The notes under the pieces were generated by a model. The model was not told where the DNA came from. It saw only the letters and a program-made list of their open reading frames with translations, and made no database searches. From positions 38,034 through 102,033 of the forward strand of contig CAIFEX010000007.1 in NCBI GenBank assembly GCA_903789665.1: DNA of 64,000 nucleotides. Direction: 5' to 3'. The position numbers and the translations under genes were made by a program. Positions 46,735 through 55,990 of this stretch are shown here, one piece after another (within the stretch, counting starts at the first letter, position 1; every line of letters starts with the position of its first letter). Source of the stretch: an uncultured Clostridium sp. Its GTDB lineage: Bacteria > Bacillota > Clostridia > Clostridiales > Clostridiaceae.

Positions 46735-47667
46735 GTGATGATTTCTAATATATTGGCGTTGTATTATAAAAATCTATATAATTATATTCGTATTATTAAA
46801 AATAAAAATATAGTGATTTTTGGTGCAGGAAATGGAGGAAAAGTAGCCCAAATTTTATTAAAGAATTTTTTTGATAAAGATATAGAATGTTTTGTTGATA
46901 ATTATAACTATGGATATAAAATTAGAGATAAATATGTATATTGTTTTGATGATTTTATTAAGTGTATCAAAAATAAACATTATTTATATTTGATATGTAG
47001 TGAGTATTGTGATGAAATAAGTAGTAAATTGAAATATTATAATAAAGAATATTTAATAATTTCTAAACCGCAATTGTTAAATATAAAAGGAGAAGAAGAT
47101 TCAGCCTATTATGATGAAATGTATGAACAAGGTGGATTTGATGAAAATTATTTTAAACATTATAGTGAAACAATATATTTTAATGTTTGGAAAAAAGCTA
47201 TTGAATATATTAAGAATATATCTAATCCCAGTATTATAGATATAGGTTGTGGAGTTGGTCAGTTTGCTAATTTTATTTTTGATAATGGAATAACTAATTA
47301 TAAGGGTATCGATTTTAGTAAAAAAGCTATTGAAATTGCAAAAATAAGAAATGATAAATATAGAAGATTATTTAAAATAGATAATATTTATACAACAAAA
47401 ATATTTAATGATAATTATAATATTGTTATAATGTTTGAAACTTTAGAACATCTAAATGAAGATTTAAAGATATTGTATAAAATTCGGAAAAATTCTAATG
47501 TTATATTTTCTGTACCTAATTTTATGGCAAGAGGTCATGTTAGGTGTTTTAAATCTGAATCAGATATAATTAAAAGATATAAGAAACTTGTTTATGTTGA
47601 TGATATTTCTAGGTTTGACTTAAGTGTTAATAATGAGATATTTTTGGTGAAATCTCAGAAAATATAA
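46735..47667 (+). CDS. SAM-dependent methyltransferase with N-terminal Rossmann module
   Basis: 310 aa. N-terminal NIVIFGAGNGGKVAQILLKNFF with CFVDNYN is a nucleotide/CoA-binding-like Rossmann half-domain. The C-terminal part has the SAM motif SIIDIGCGVGQFANFIFDNG and the later VIMFETLEHL. Probably methylates a sugar or its amine in the flagellin glycan. The start is GTG 46735 or ATG 46738 behind AGAGGA. Noticeably more AT-rich than the genes upstream, as are the next two. Confidence 0.82.
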   Translation: MMISNILALYYKNLYNYIRIIKNKNIVIFGAGNGGKVAQILLKNFFDKDIECFVDNYNYGYKIRDKYVYCFDDFIKCIKNKHYLYLICSEYCDEISSKLKYYNKEYLIISKPQLLNIKGEEDSAYYDEMYEQGGFDENYFKHYSETIYFNVWKKAIEYIKNISNPSIIDIGCGVGQFANFIFDNGITNYKGIDFSKKAIEIAKIRNDKYRRLFKIDNIYTTKIFNDNYNIVIMFETLEHLNEDLKILYKIRKNSNVIFSVPNFMARGHVRCFKSESDIIKRYKKLVYVDDISRFDLSVNNEIFLVKSQKI

Positions 47668-47775
47668 GATATGAAAATCAAAATTTTACATCTTTATAAT
47701 TGAACTACCTGTTTACGAATAATAAAATTTTATGAAATAGAAAGTAATATAAAATTACTGAGATAGGGAGATAGC

Positions 47776-49551
47776 ATGAAAAAACGGAAAGTTATAATTT
47801 TCGGAGCGTCTAATTTGGGTAATATTGCATATAATGTTCTCAAAGATAAATATGAAATTTGTTATTTTAGTGATAATAATAAAGAAAAATGGGGAAAGGT
47901 TTTTAATGGATTAGAAATAATTGCTCCTAATAAATTATATAAGATTATTAATAAAGGTTTTAAGATTATTATAGCCAGTATGTATTATAAAGAGATATCA
48001 AGACAATTGCAAAATAGTGAATTAAAAGAGATATATAATTTTTGTTATTGTGATGCTAATGATAAAACTTATAAAAAGAGATATTCTGTTGATAAAATTA
48101 TTGACAATAAGATTTATGACGATATAAAATTAGATGAAAAATTTAAAAATAAATTTAAAAGTGATTTCTCTCTCATATATAAATTAAAAGACCAAAATTT
48201 GTATTTTAAAGATAAACAGTATAAAAAAAATGGTAAAAAAGTTTTGATGGTTTCATATATTTTCCCTCCTATAGGAGGAGGAGGAGTACAGAGAACTTTA
48301 AAATTTGTAAAATATTTAAAATTTTTCAAATGGGAACCTATTGTCGTTACCGTAGGAAAATCATTTTATGACGATGAAGAAGATAAAACTTTGTTAGAAG
48401 AAATTCCTAGAGATGTTAAAATAATTAGAATAGATCATAATTATTTTAATTCTTTACAATTAAATCCTGAAAAAATTCAACAAATAACTGACTTAATATA
48501 TGGAATTATTGATGATAAATTGTTAATGAAAAAATTTATATTTAATGTTAGGAATGGGGAGGAAATATTATGTCCAGACATATATATTGGATGGGTAAAT
48601 ATATTATTAAGTGAATTGGAAGATAAAATTAGTTTAAATTCTATAGATTTAATATATACTACTGGCTCTCCCTTTTCAGATCATATCGCAGGTTTTTATA
48701 TAAAGAAAAAATATCATATACCATGGATTGCTGATTTTAGAGATGAATGGACAAATAGTCCATATTCTAAATTATTGTATAAAAATAATATATTCAGATA
48801 TAATTTTGAAAAATTTATGGAAAATAATATAGTTAATTATGCTGATAAAGTAATAACTGTTACTCCCATCTCAAGATCTAATTATATAAAAAATTTTGCT
48901 TTAAGAAATAATAAAGTTGTAACAATTACTAATGGATATGATGAAGATGATTTTAAATATATAGATAGTAGAGAACAATTTAAAAAATTTATTATAACAT
49001 ATTGCGGTTCGATGTATTTAAATAGATTGCCGGAGAATTTTATAGTAGCCATTAATCAATTGATTATTGAGAAAAAGATAAATATTGATATTTTTAAAAT
49101 TAATTTTATAGGAAAAATTGATCTCCCTATATTGGAAGTAATTCATAAATTGGATGTATACAATTTAGTTAAAACTAAAGGATATTTATCACATAATAAT
49201 TGTTTATATGAATTAAAAAATAGTTCATTGCTATTTTTACCTATAGGAAAAGAACAAAAATTTAAATCAATATATACAGGGAAATTATTTGAATATTTGA
49301 GATTATATAAACCTATATTATCATTATCTCCGAAAGGCAGTTTAGTTGAGCAACTATTAAATTTAACTAGAAGTGGAAAGAACTTTGAATATGAGGATAT
49401 TAATGGCATTAAGAGATATATTTTTGAAATTTATACTAATTGGCTTAATGGTAATAAAAAGTTTAATCCTAATAAAGAAATTATACGAAAATATGAAAGA
49501 AAGAATTTAACCAAACGATTAGTTGAGGTTTTTGATAATGTATTAAATTGA
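47776..49551 (+). CDS. GT-B glycosyltransferase (GT4-like) with N-terminal Rossmann module
   Basis: 591 aa. Residues 1-110 carry KVIIFGASNLGNIAYNVLKDKYEICYFSDNNKEKWGKVFNGLEII, a module also present in three other island proteins. From about aa 155 a GT-B fold begins: KVLMVSYIFPPIGGGGVQRTLKFVKYL, then TGSPFSDHIAGFYIKKKYHIPWIADFRDEW, ITNGYDEDDF, and a C-terminal donor-site region with EYLRLYKPILSLSPKGSLVE. Likely transfers a sugar to the growing glycan. Very AT-rich coding sequence, suggesting acquisition. Confidence 0.84.
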   Translation: MKKRKVIIFGASNLGNIAYNVLKDKYEICYFSDNNKEKWGKVFNGLEIIAPNKLYKIINKGFKIIIASMYYKEISRQLQNSELKEIYNFCYCDANDKTYKKRYSVDKIIDNKIYDDIKLDEKFKNKFKSDFSLIYKLKDQNLYFKDKQYKKNGKKVLMVSYIFPPIGGGGVQRTLKFVKYLKFFKWEPIVVTVGKSFYDDEEDKTLLEEIPRDVKIIRIDHNYFNSLQLNPEKIQQITDLIYGIIDDKLLMKKFIFNVRNGEEILCPDIYIGWVNILLSELEDKISLNSIDLIYTTGSPFSDHIAGFYIKKKYHIPWIADFRDEWTNSPYSKLLYKNNIFRYNFEKFMENNIVNYADKVITVTPISRSNYIKNFALRNNKVVTITNGYDEDDFKYIDSREQFKKFIITYCGSMYLNRLPENFIVAINQLIIEKKINIDIFKINFIGKIDLPILEVIHKLDVYNLVKTKGYLSHNNCLYELKNSSLLFLPIGKEQKFKSIYTGKLFEYLRLYKPILSLSPKGSLVEQLLNLTRSGKNFEYEDINGIKRYIFEIYTNWLNGNKKFNPNKEIIRKYERKNLTKRLVEVFDNVLN

Positions 49552-49609
49552 AAATATAAGATTTTAATTTTTTATTGAGGGTTTGTACAGATTATATGAG
49601 GTGTTTTTT

Positions 49610-51940
49610 ATGATCGATTATAGAAATAATTTAGTTTATAATAAAATATTTGGTAATATCGAAAAATATGATGTATATAGTTTTGATATATTTGATACAT
49701 TACTTTTTAGAACTGTTGCTGATCCAAAAGATTTATTTATTAAAGTATATGATGAAGTAAGAAATTCCAATATAGAATTGCCATTTGATAAATATGAATT
49801 TAGAAGTATAAGGATATTAGCTGAAAATAAAGCCAGATCAAAAAAAATGAATTTACTTGATGAGCATTATGATAATGAAGTTAATTTATTTGAAATATAT
49901 GATGAGATAAAATTAAATAATAATATAAAAAAAATAATTCTAAAAAAGGAATTGGATATAGAAAGAAAAGTAACTTATTTAAATCCAATTATGAATAACA
50001 TTATAAATGAACTTTTAGATAAAGGTAAAAAAGTAGTGCTTATATCAGATATGTATCTAAGTCAACTTCAAATTAAAAATATACTAAAATATAATAAATT
50101 TTTAGTGGACAAGGTTCGTATATATGTATCTAGTGATTTAAGGTATACTAAAAGTTCAGGTAAATTATTTAAATATGTTATGAATGAATTAAATATAAAA
50201 CAGGATAAGATTTTACATATTGGCGATAATGAAATATCTGATATTGATGGAGCAAAAAAATGTGGTATAGATTCACTGAAATATGATTTGATATCAAATA
50301 AAGAATATACTTTTGAACTGGAAAAATTGAAATTTGGGAGAGTACTCCCTGAAATTGAGTCATTGAGATGTTTGGCACCCCATTTTTATAATAAAGATGA
50401 TAATTTTTGGTTTAAATTTGGTTATTCTATTATGGGACCATTTTTAACTTGTTTTTCACAATGGGTTGTTGATAATGCTGTGAAATATAATGTCGATCAA
50501 ATAAGACCTTTAATGAGGGAAGGTGTTATATTAACTAAGACAATAAAGAATGCGGCTATATATAACAAATTGGATTTAGATATAAAACCGTTATTTTTAT
50601 CAAGAGAATCAACTACATTGCCAGGACTTTATAGTTGTAATGATGAATTTGTTAATAAATTATTTGAAAGAAGATTTTCAACAGTAAAAGACTTATTAAA
50701 AAGTTTAAACATATTAAAGTATTTAAAAAAAGAAGATAAATGTATTAATAACAATTTAAATATAAATGTTTCAAAATTAACTGTAAACGGGAAAAAAATT
50801 ATAAAAACTTTTATAGAAAAACATAAGGAAGATATAAATAGTGAAATAAGAGAACGTTCTAGAATTCTTTATAATTATTTAGATCAGGAAATAAATTTAG
50901 ATGAAAAATTCTTGACGGTTGATTTAGGTTATAGGGGCACAATGCAAAATAATATTCATAACTTACTTAAGAAATATTCAAAAGAGAATTTAGATATCCA
51001 CTTGCTTGCAATTGGAAGTGAATATTTAGTTAATTATATTATAAAGGGTATGAATATACAATCATATATAAGTGAATTTAACATGGAAGATAAGAGCTTA
51101 ATTACCTCTATAATGTGGGAACCTGGCTTTATTGAAGAATTGACTAATGATCATAGAGGATCAACTATAAAATATGAAATTGTTAAGGATAAAGTGATTC
51201 CTGTTTTACAAAATAGTTTAATTCCAAAAGAAGAATTTTCTTATAAAAAAAGCTGTCAAAGAGGAATATTAAAATTTCAAAAATTATTTTACCAGTGTTT
51301 ATGGAAAAAAGTTAAATGCTCATATAAAAAGAATATTGAGGCTATATTGCCAATTATAAGAGTACTTGAGGTACCAACATTAGAAGAAGCTCAACATTTA
51401 ATAAATTTACATCATGATCAAAATTTAGGAACTAATTATGTTAGTACTTTCATTACGAAAAGAGATATAAGATTGATACGCAAGTATGGAATTGATAAAT
51501 TTTTGGATATTGCATATACAGAAAGAGTATCATGGCCTCAGGGTGTTGTAACATTAATTGATAATAATTTTCTTATAAATAGGACTATACAAGAATCAAG
51601 AATAAAGCCTAAATATTATAATGAATCAATAAATGTTTTAAATCGATTATCTAGAAATTCCATAAAAAATGTTATAGTTTATGGAGCTGGAGAAATTGGA
51701 AGAACTTTTACAAAATTTTTAAAACTAAATAATATTAAAATTAAATTTATAGTTGATAAGAAGAAATCTTTATGGGGAAATTATTTGGAAGATATACCAA
51801 TAGTATCTTTAAGTAATATTACAAAAGATGATTTGAAAAATACAGCTTTTGTAGTTGCGTCGGTTTCTTTTATGGATGAGATTAGAGAAACATTGATTAA
51901 TAAGTTTAATAGAGCAACTATAATTTGTATAAAAAACTAA
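49610..51940 (+). CDS. HAD-like protein with C-terminal Rossmann module (COG5610 type)
   Basis: 776 aa. N-terminal HAD domain YSFDIFDTLLFRTVADPKDLF with VVLISDMYLS and ILHIGDNEISDIDGAKKCGID. The second Asp of the usual DxD is replaced by Phe (DIFDTL), as in a large group of surface-glycan HAD proteins, so ordinary phosphatase chemistry is doubtful. A long central region (about aa 230-680) is family-specific. The C-terminus NVIVYGAGEIGRTFTKFLK ... FIVDKKKSLWGNYLEDIPIVSL repeats the Rossmann module. ATG 49610 follows TGAGGTG. Function unknown; probably glycan assembly. AT-rich. Confidence 0.78.
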   Translation: MIDYRNNLVYNKIFGNIEKYDVYSFDIFDTLLFRTVADPKDLFIKVYDEVRNSNIELPFDKYEFRSIRILAENKARSKKMNLLDEHYDNEVNLFEIYDEIKLNNNIKKIILKKELDIERKVTYLNPIMNNIINELLDKGKKVVLISDMYLSQLQIKNILKYNKFLVDKVRIYVSSDLRYTKSSGKLFKYVMNELNIKQDKILHIGDNEISDIDGAKKCGIDSLKYDLISNKEYTFELEKLKFGRVLPEIESLRCLAPHFYNKDDNFWFKFGYSIMGPFLTCFSQWVVDNAVKYNVDQIRPLMREGVILTKTIKNAAIYNKLDLDIKPLFLSRESTTLPGLYSCNDEFVNKLFERRFSTVKDLLKSLNILKYLKKEDKCINNNLNINVSKLTVNGKKIIKTFIEKHKEDINSEIRERSRILYNYLDQEINLDEKFLTVDLGYRGTMQNNIHNLLKKYSKENLDIHLLAIGSEYLVNYIIKGMNIQSYISEFNMEDKSLITSIMWEPGFIEELTNDHRGSTIKYEIVKDKVIPVLQNSLIPKEEFSYKKSCQRGILKFQKLFYQCLWKKVKCSYKKNIEAILPIIRVLEVPTLEEAQHLINLHHDQNLGTNYVSTFITKRDIRLIRKYGIDKFLDIAYTERVSWPQGVVTLIDNNFLINRTIQESRIKPKYYNESINVLNRLSRNSIKNVIVYGAGEIGRTFTKFLKLNNIKIKFIVDKKKSLWGNYLEDIPIVSLSNITKDDLKNTAFVVASVSFMDEIRETLINKFNRATIICIKN

Positions 51941-51982
51941 TTTTGTATTATAGATAAAATCAAAAAGGAATAGGTATAAATA

Positions 51983-53335
51983 ATGAAACAGCTATCAGTA
52001 GTAATATGTAACTATAATAAAAAAAATTATATATTAAAATGTATAGAATCTGTATTAAAATCATCTTTCAAAAATTTAGATATTTATGTAGTAGATAATG
52101 CATCTATAGATGAATCTGTACAAGCTATAAGGCAGAATTTCAATGGTAAGTTAACATTAATCGAAAATATAAAAAATCTAGGTGGTTCGGGTGGATTTAA
52201 CACTGGATTAAAGGAAGTTCTAAAAAAAGATTATAAATATATTCTGTTACTGGATAATGATGTTATTTTAGATAGAGAAGCAATTTCAAATTTATATGAT
52301 TTATTAGAAGATAATTCTGATATAGCTGCAGCAGGTTCAAAATTGTATTCTATGACTAATCCTAAGCAGATTCAGGAATTGGGAGCTAAAATTGATTTTT
52401 CAAAGTTTTATATTGAACCTTTCTATAAAGGATATATTGATGATGGCATGCTGCCTGAAATAATTGAATGTGATTATGTATCAGCTTGTTCAATGATGGT
52501 TAGGGCAGATGCGATTAAGAAAATTGGGATAATGGATGAGGCAAATTTTATATACTGGGATGACATTGAGTGGGGTTATAGATTTAAAATGGCAGGTTAT
52601 AGAGTGGTTTCTTATTCAAGATCGATAGCATGGCATAACATGGGAGTTTCTCATAAGACCAATACTTTCGGTACATACTATTTTTGGCGTAATAGAGTTT
52701 ATTTCTTTACGAAATATTGTAATAGTGAACAAATTAAAAAATTTTCTTTGAAGTTGTTTGATGAAATTTTTCAAGCTTTATATTCCTGTAATTATATAGG
52801 AAAATATAGCAGTATAAGGACTATAATAAGAGCTGTAGATGATGCGTTGAATGGTGTAAGAGGAAAAACTAAAAAAAATAGGATAATGAAATTAGAAAAA
52901 ATTCCCAGTAAATTTAATGATGTTGTTGAAAATAAGCACAATATATTAATTATAAATAATTCGGAACTGAAAGTATTGAGGGATGTGATCAACAGAATAA
53001 AATTTTTGAATGAAAATGCCAGAGTAACTATTGCAATAGATAATGTGGATAAATTGATGGGTCAATTTGAAAATTTGGATATTTTGAATGTAGGTAATAT
53101 AAGAAATTTAGATGAATATGATTGTGTTTTAAGAACATGTCATCATATATTTGATGAAAGGTATAATATTGATGATAGATTGGTATATGTGGATAGATTC
53201 TTTAATATAATAGAATCTGATAAAGATAGGGAATATGTAAAAAATTATGATAACTCTTATGATATGTTGAAAAATATATGGTATCCTGTACTTTTAGATA
53301 AAATTTTAGAACTCAGGCAAACCTTTGAAGATTAA
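51983..53335 (+). CDS. Family 2 glycosyltransferase
   Basis: 450 aa. GT-A fold with SVVICNYNKKNYILKCIESVLKSSFKNLDIYVVDNASIDESV, LGGSGGFNTGLKEV, the metal-binding LLLDNDVIL (DxD-type), CSMMVRADAIKKIGIMDEANFIYWDDIEWGYRFKMAGYRVV. This is the rhamnosyltransferase-like branch of GT2. The last 150 residues are an extra domain of unknown role. RBS AAAAAGGAATAGG. The stop codon lies inside the terminator stem at 53326. Confidence 0.9.
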   Translation: MKQLSVVICNYNKKNYILKCIESVLKSSFKNLDIYVVDNASIDESVQAIRQNFNGKLTLIENIKNLGGSGGFNTGLKEVLKKDYKYILLLDNDVILDREAISNLYDLLEDNSDIAAAGSKLYSMTNPKQIQELGAKIDFSKFYIEPFYKGYIDDGMLPEIIECDYVSACSMMVRADAIKKIGIMDEANFIYWDDIEWGYRFKMAGYRVVSYSRSIAWHNMGVSHKTNTFGTYYFWRNRVYFFTKYCNSEQIKKFSLKLFDEIFQALYSCNYIGKYSSIRTIIRAVDDALNGVRGKTKKNRIMKLEKIPSKFNDVVENKHNILIINNSELKVLRDVINRIKFLNENARVTIAIDNVDKLMGQFENLDILNVGNIRNLDEYDCVLRTCHHIFDERYNIDDRLVYVDRFFNIIESDKDREYVKNYDNSYDMLKNIWYPVLLDKILELRQTFED

Positions 53336-53360
53336 GTTTTTATTTAATCTTCATTTTTTA
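53326..53360 (+). terminator. Rho-independent terminator inside the glycan island
   Basis: TGAAGATTAA pairs perfectly with TTAATCTTCA, followed by a run of six Ts. The left stem contains the stop codon of the preceding glycosyltransferase. It splits the island into at least two transcription units. Confidence 0.8.
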
Positions 53361-53368
53361 TATTTTCT

Positions 53369-53376
53369 CACGATAA
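53369..53376 (+). promoter_or_regulatory. SigD-like -10 candidate after the island terminator
   Basis: CACGATAA directly follows the terminator and precedes the next gene by 38 bp. Upstream at 15-bp spacing is only TTCA, a poor -35. Confidence 0.35.
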
Positions 53377-53413
53377 TTTAAAATAGAATACTAAATGAAC
53401 TTGGAGGAAAAAA

Positions 53414-54316
53414 ATGGATGCTCCTTTGGTCAGCATAGTTACTATATGTTGGAATAGGAAAAAAGATATATTGGAAAGCCTGAAAGGCATATTTGAAATA
53501 GAATATGACAATCTGGAAGTGATCGTTGTGGATAATCATTCTACAGATGGGACTGTAGAGGCTGTAGAAAGTGAATTTCCAAAGGTAAAGCTTATAAAAA
53601 TGTTTAAGAATATAGGTATAGAAGCTTATAATATAGGATTTGAAAATGCCAGTGGAAAATACATAGTAATACTTGATGATGATTCATTTCCTGATAAATA
53701 TGCAGTACAGAGAATGGTTAATAAATTTGAAAATGATCGAAAACTTGGAATAGTGGCTTTTGATGTAAGAAATTATTATAATTATGATCAGGTTAAATCG
53801 GTAAGAAAGATAAATGTGTCAAAAATTGATACAGTTGCCGGATCAAAGGATTATCTCATGGCATTTAATGGTGCAGGAGCCGGTATAAGAAAAGAATTAT
53901 TTGAAAAAGCGGGGCTTTATCCTGAAGAATTTTTCTTATATTGGAATGAGCAGGATACTGCTTTTAGAATACTTGATAGAGGTTATAAAATAGAATTTTT
54001 TTCGGATATCATATCCTATCATAAATATTCACCTAAAAACAGAGCTTCATGGAGGGCACCATACTATTATACCCGTAATGCTTTCTGGCTCATATGGAAG
54101 AATTATCCTGTAGGTGTAGCATTGAAGCTTACAATATCAATGATATATAATTGCTTTTATTATTCTATGGAACAGAAAACTTTTATATATATTAAAGCCA
54201 TGTTGGATGCATTTTTCAATATAAATAGTTTATCTGGTAAGAGGAAAGTGGTAAAAAAGTATATATGGGAAAATTTAAGAATACCTTTTAATATTGCATT
54301 TACATTCTTTAAATAG
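53414..54316 (+). CDS. Family 2 glycosyltransferase
   Basis: 300 aa. SIVTICWNRKKDILESLKGIFEIEYDNLEVIVVDNHSTDGTVEAV, IGIEAYNIGFENASGKYIVILDDDSFPDKYAV (metal-binding DDD), AFNGAGAGIRKELFEKAGLYPEEFFLYWNEQDTAFRILDRGYKI. Same GT2 branch as the previous gene but without its extra C-terminal domain; it ends in a hydrophobic helix-rich region (IYNCFYYSMEQKTFIYIKAML) that may touch the membrane. RBS TTGGAGG. First gene after the internal terminator. Confidence 0.9.
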   Translation: MDAPLVSIVTICWNRKKDILESLKGIFEIEYDNLEVIVVDNHSTDGTVEAVESEFPKVKLIKMFKNIGIEAYNIGFENASGKYIVILDDDSFPDKYAVQRMVNKFENDRKLGIVAFDVRNYYNYDQVKSVRKINVSKIDTVAGSKDYLMAFNGAGAGIRKELFEKAGLYPEEFFLYWNEQDTAFRILDRGYKIEFFSDIISYHKYSPKNRASWRAPYYYTRNAFWLIWKNYPVGVALKLTISMIYNCFYYSMEQKTFIYIKAMLDAFFNINSLSGKRKVVKKYIWENLRIPFNIAFTFFK

Positions 54317-54328
54317 GAGCTATTTTTT

Positions 54329-54817
54329 ATGAAAAGTATTTTAATAATTCGTTCTGTAAGTTTTCAACAGTTGGATTTAAACTTGGCTGCCATAAAAAAC
54401 AAATATCCTGGATATAGTATAGCTCTTCTTACCCATGAACATGGGGTAAAATTGGCACAAAAATATAAGGATATTGACAATATATATATTTATCCATATA
54501 AAGAGGGATTTAAGTATGGCAACAAGGTCAAAGAAATTGAAAATAAGAGATTTGATATAGTTATAATTCCTGTTACCAATATATCGGGAGTAGGATTTTT
54601 TAATGTACTTAAATATTCAAAGATGGTCTTGGCGGATAAAAGAGTTTTGTGCAATGTGGTATCGGATCTAAGGGAAATATCTGATTTTCAGATATATTTT
54701 ATGAATGTAAAGAGTATTGTATTTAAAATAATATCAATTTTATTAACTGTTGTTGTGTCGATTTTTACGGCAATTTTTTTACCTTTTAAATTAAATAGAA
54801 TAACTAAAAAACGATAA
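54329..54817 (+). CDS. Short GT9-like protein with C-terminal membrane segment
   Basis: 162 aa. KSILIIRSVSFQQLDLNLAAIKNKYPGYSIALLTHEHGVKLAQKY resembles the N-terminal half of heptosyltransferase-type (GT9) proteins, but the donor-binding C-terminal half is absent. The chain ends with a transmembrane helix (ISILLTVVVSIFTAIFLPF) and a basic tail. It may be a truncated, membrane-anchored remnant or a distinct short family. Starts 13 bp after the GT2 gene and is followed by glf, so it is cotranscribed. No frameshifted continuation was seen downstream. Confidence 0.65.
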   Translation: MKSILIIRSVSFQQLDLNLAAIKNKYPGYSIALLTHEHGVKLAQKYKDIDNIYIYPYKEGFKYGNKVKEIENKRFDIVIIPVTNISGVGFFNVLKYSKMVLADKRVLCNVVSDLREISDFQIYFMNVKSIVFKIISILLTVVVSIFTAIFLPFKLNRITKKR

Positions 54818-54841
54818 ATATTTACTGGAGGAAATTTTATT

Positions 54842-55927
54842 ATGTTTGATTATCTTATAGTGGGCTGTGGTTTTGCAGGAAGTGTATGTGCCAGGATTCT
54901 TGCAGAAAAGAATAAAAAAGTCTTAATTGTGGACAAAAGAAATCATATAGGTGGAAATGCCTATGATTACTATAACAAGTCAGATATAATGGTTCACAAG
55001 TATGGACCTCATATTTTCCATACAGATGATAAAGTTGTATGGAATTTTATATCTAGATTTACAAAATGGAATAAATATCAGCACAGGGTACTTTCATATG
55101 TAGATGGAAAAATGCTGCCTTTTCCCATTAATTTGGATACTATAAATATGCTTTATGGAACATGTTACAATTTACAGAATATAAATGAATTTTATAAATC
55201 TTTTAAGAATGGCAGGATGAATATACAGAATTCTAGAGATATGATAGTTTCCAAGCTGGGAGAGGACCTTTACAAAAAATTTTTTAGAGGGTATACAAAA
55301 AAACAATGGGATCTTTATCCGGAGGAACTTGATAGTGAAGTTACTGCCAGAATTCCTGTAAGATTCAACAGGGATGACAGGTATTTTACAAATAGATATC
55401 AGGGTATACCTAAGTATGGTTATACCAGAATGTTTAAAAATATGCTTGATCATAAAAATATAAAAATTATGCTGAATGTAGATTACTTTGAGATAAAGGA
55501 TGAAATAAGCTATAAAAATTTGATATATACCGGGCCAATAGATTATTTTTTCAGTTATTGTTTTGGAAATCTTCCTTATAGATCTCTTGAATTTGTCCAG
55601 GAGACATATAATGTAGAACACTACCAGAAGGCTGGCACGGTAAATTATCCTAATGATTATGATTTTACTAGGATTACTGAATATAAATATTTTACGGGGC
55701 AGAAATCTCCTGTAACTACTATTATGAAGGAGTATTCAAGAGCTGAAGGTGAGCCTTATTATCCGATACCTAGAAAGGAAAATAAGAATTTGTATAAAAA
55801 ATATGAGGAAAAAGCAAAAAAACTTAATAATGCTTATTTTATAGGACGTTTGGCAAATTATAAATATTTTAATATGGATGTTGTTGTTAGTGAAGCCTTT
55901 GAGCTTATGAATAAAATTGAACTGTAA
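54842..55927 (+). CDS. glf: UDP-galactopyranose mutase
   Basis: A 361-aa flavoenzyme converting UDP-galactopyranose to UDP-galactofuranose. Seen: FAD-binding GCGFAGSVCARILAEKNKKVLIVDKRNHIGGNAYD, the MVHKYGPHIFHTDDKVVWNF segment, YTKKQWDLYPEEL and the C-terminal NAYFIGRLANYKYFNMDVVVSEAFEL. Length is standard. Its presence implies a galactofuranose residue in a product of this region; a flagellin glycan or a surface polysaccharide are both possible. RBS TGGAGG. Confidence 0.95.
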   Translation: MFDYLIVGCGFAGSVCARILAEKNKKVLIVDKRNHIGGNAYDYYNKSDIMVHKYGPHIFHTDDKVVWNFISRFTKWNKYQHRVLSYVDGKMLPFPINLDTINMLYGTCYNLQNINEFYKSFKNGRMNIQNSRDMIVSKLGEDLYKKFFRGYTKKQWDLYPEELDSEVTARIPVRFNRDDRYFTNRYQGIPKYGYTRMFKNMLDHKNIKIMLNVDYFEIKDEISYKNLIYTGPIDYFFSYCFGNLPYRSLEFVQETYNVEHYQKAGTVNYPNDYDFTRITEYKYFTGQKSPVTTIMKEYSRAEGEPYYPIPRKENKNLYKKYEEKAKKLNNAYFIGRLANYKYFNMDVVVSEAFELMNKIEL

Positions 55928-55990
55928 ATACAGAATTTTTACAAAAATTATGAATTATGAAGTGCGAATTGCATATATGGGAGTGATATT

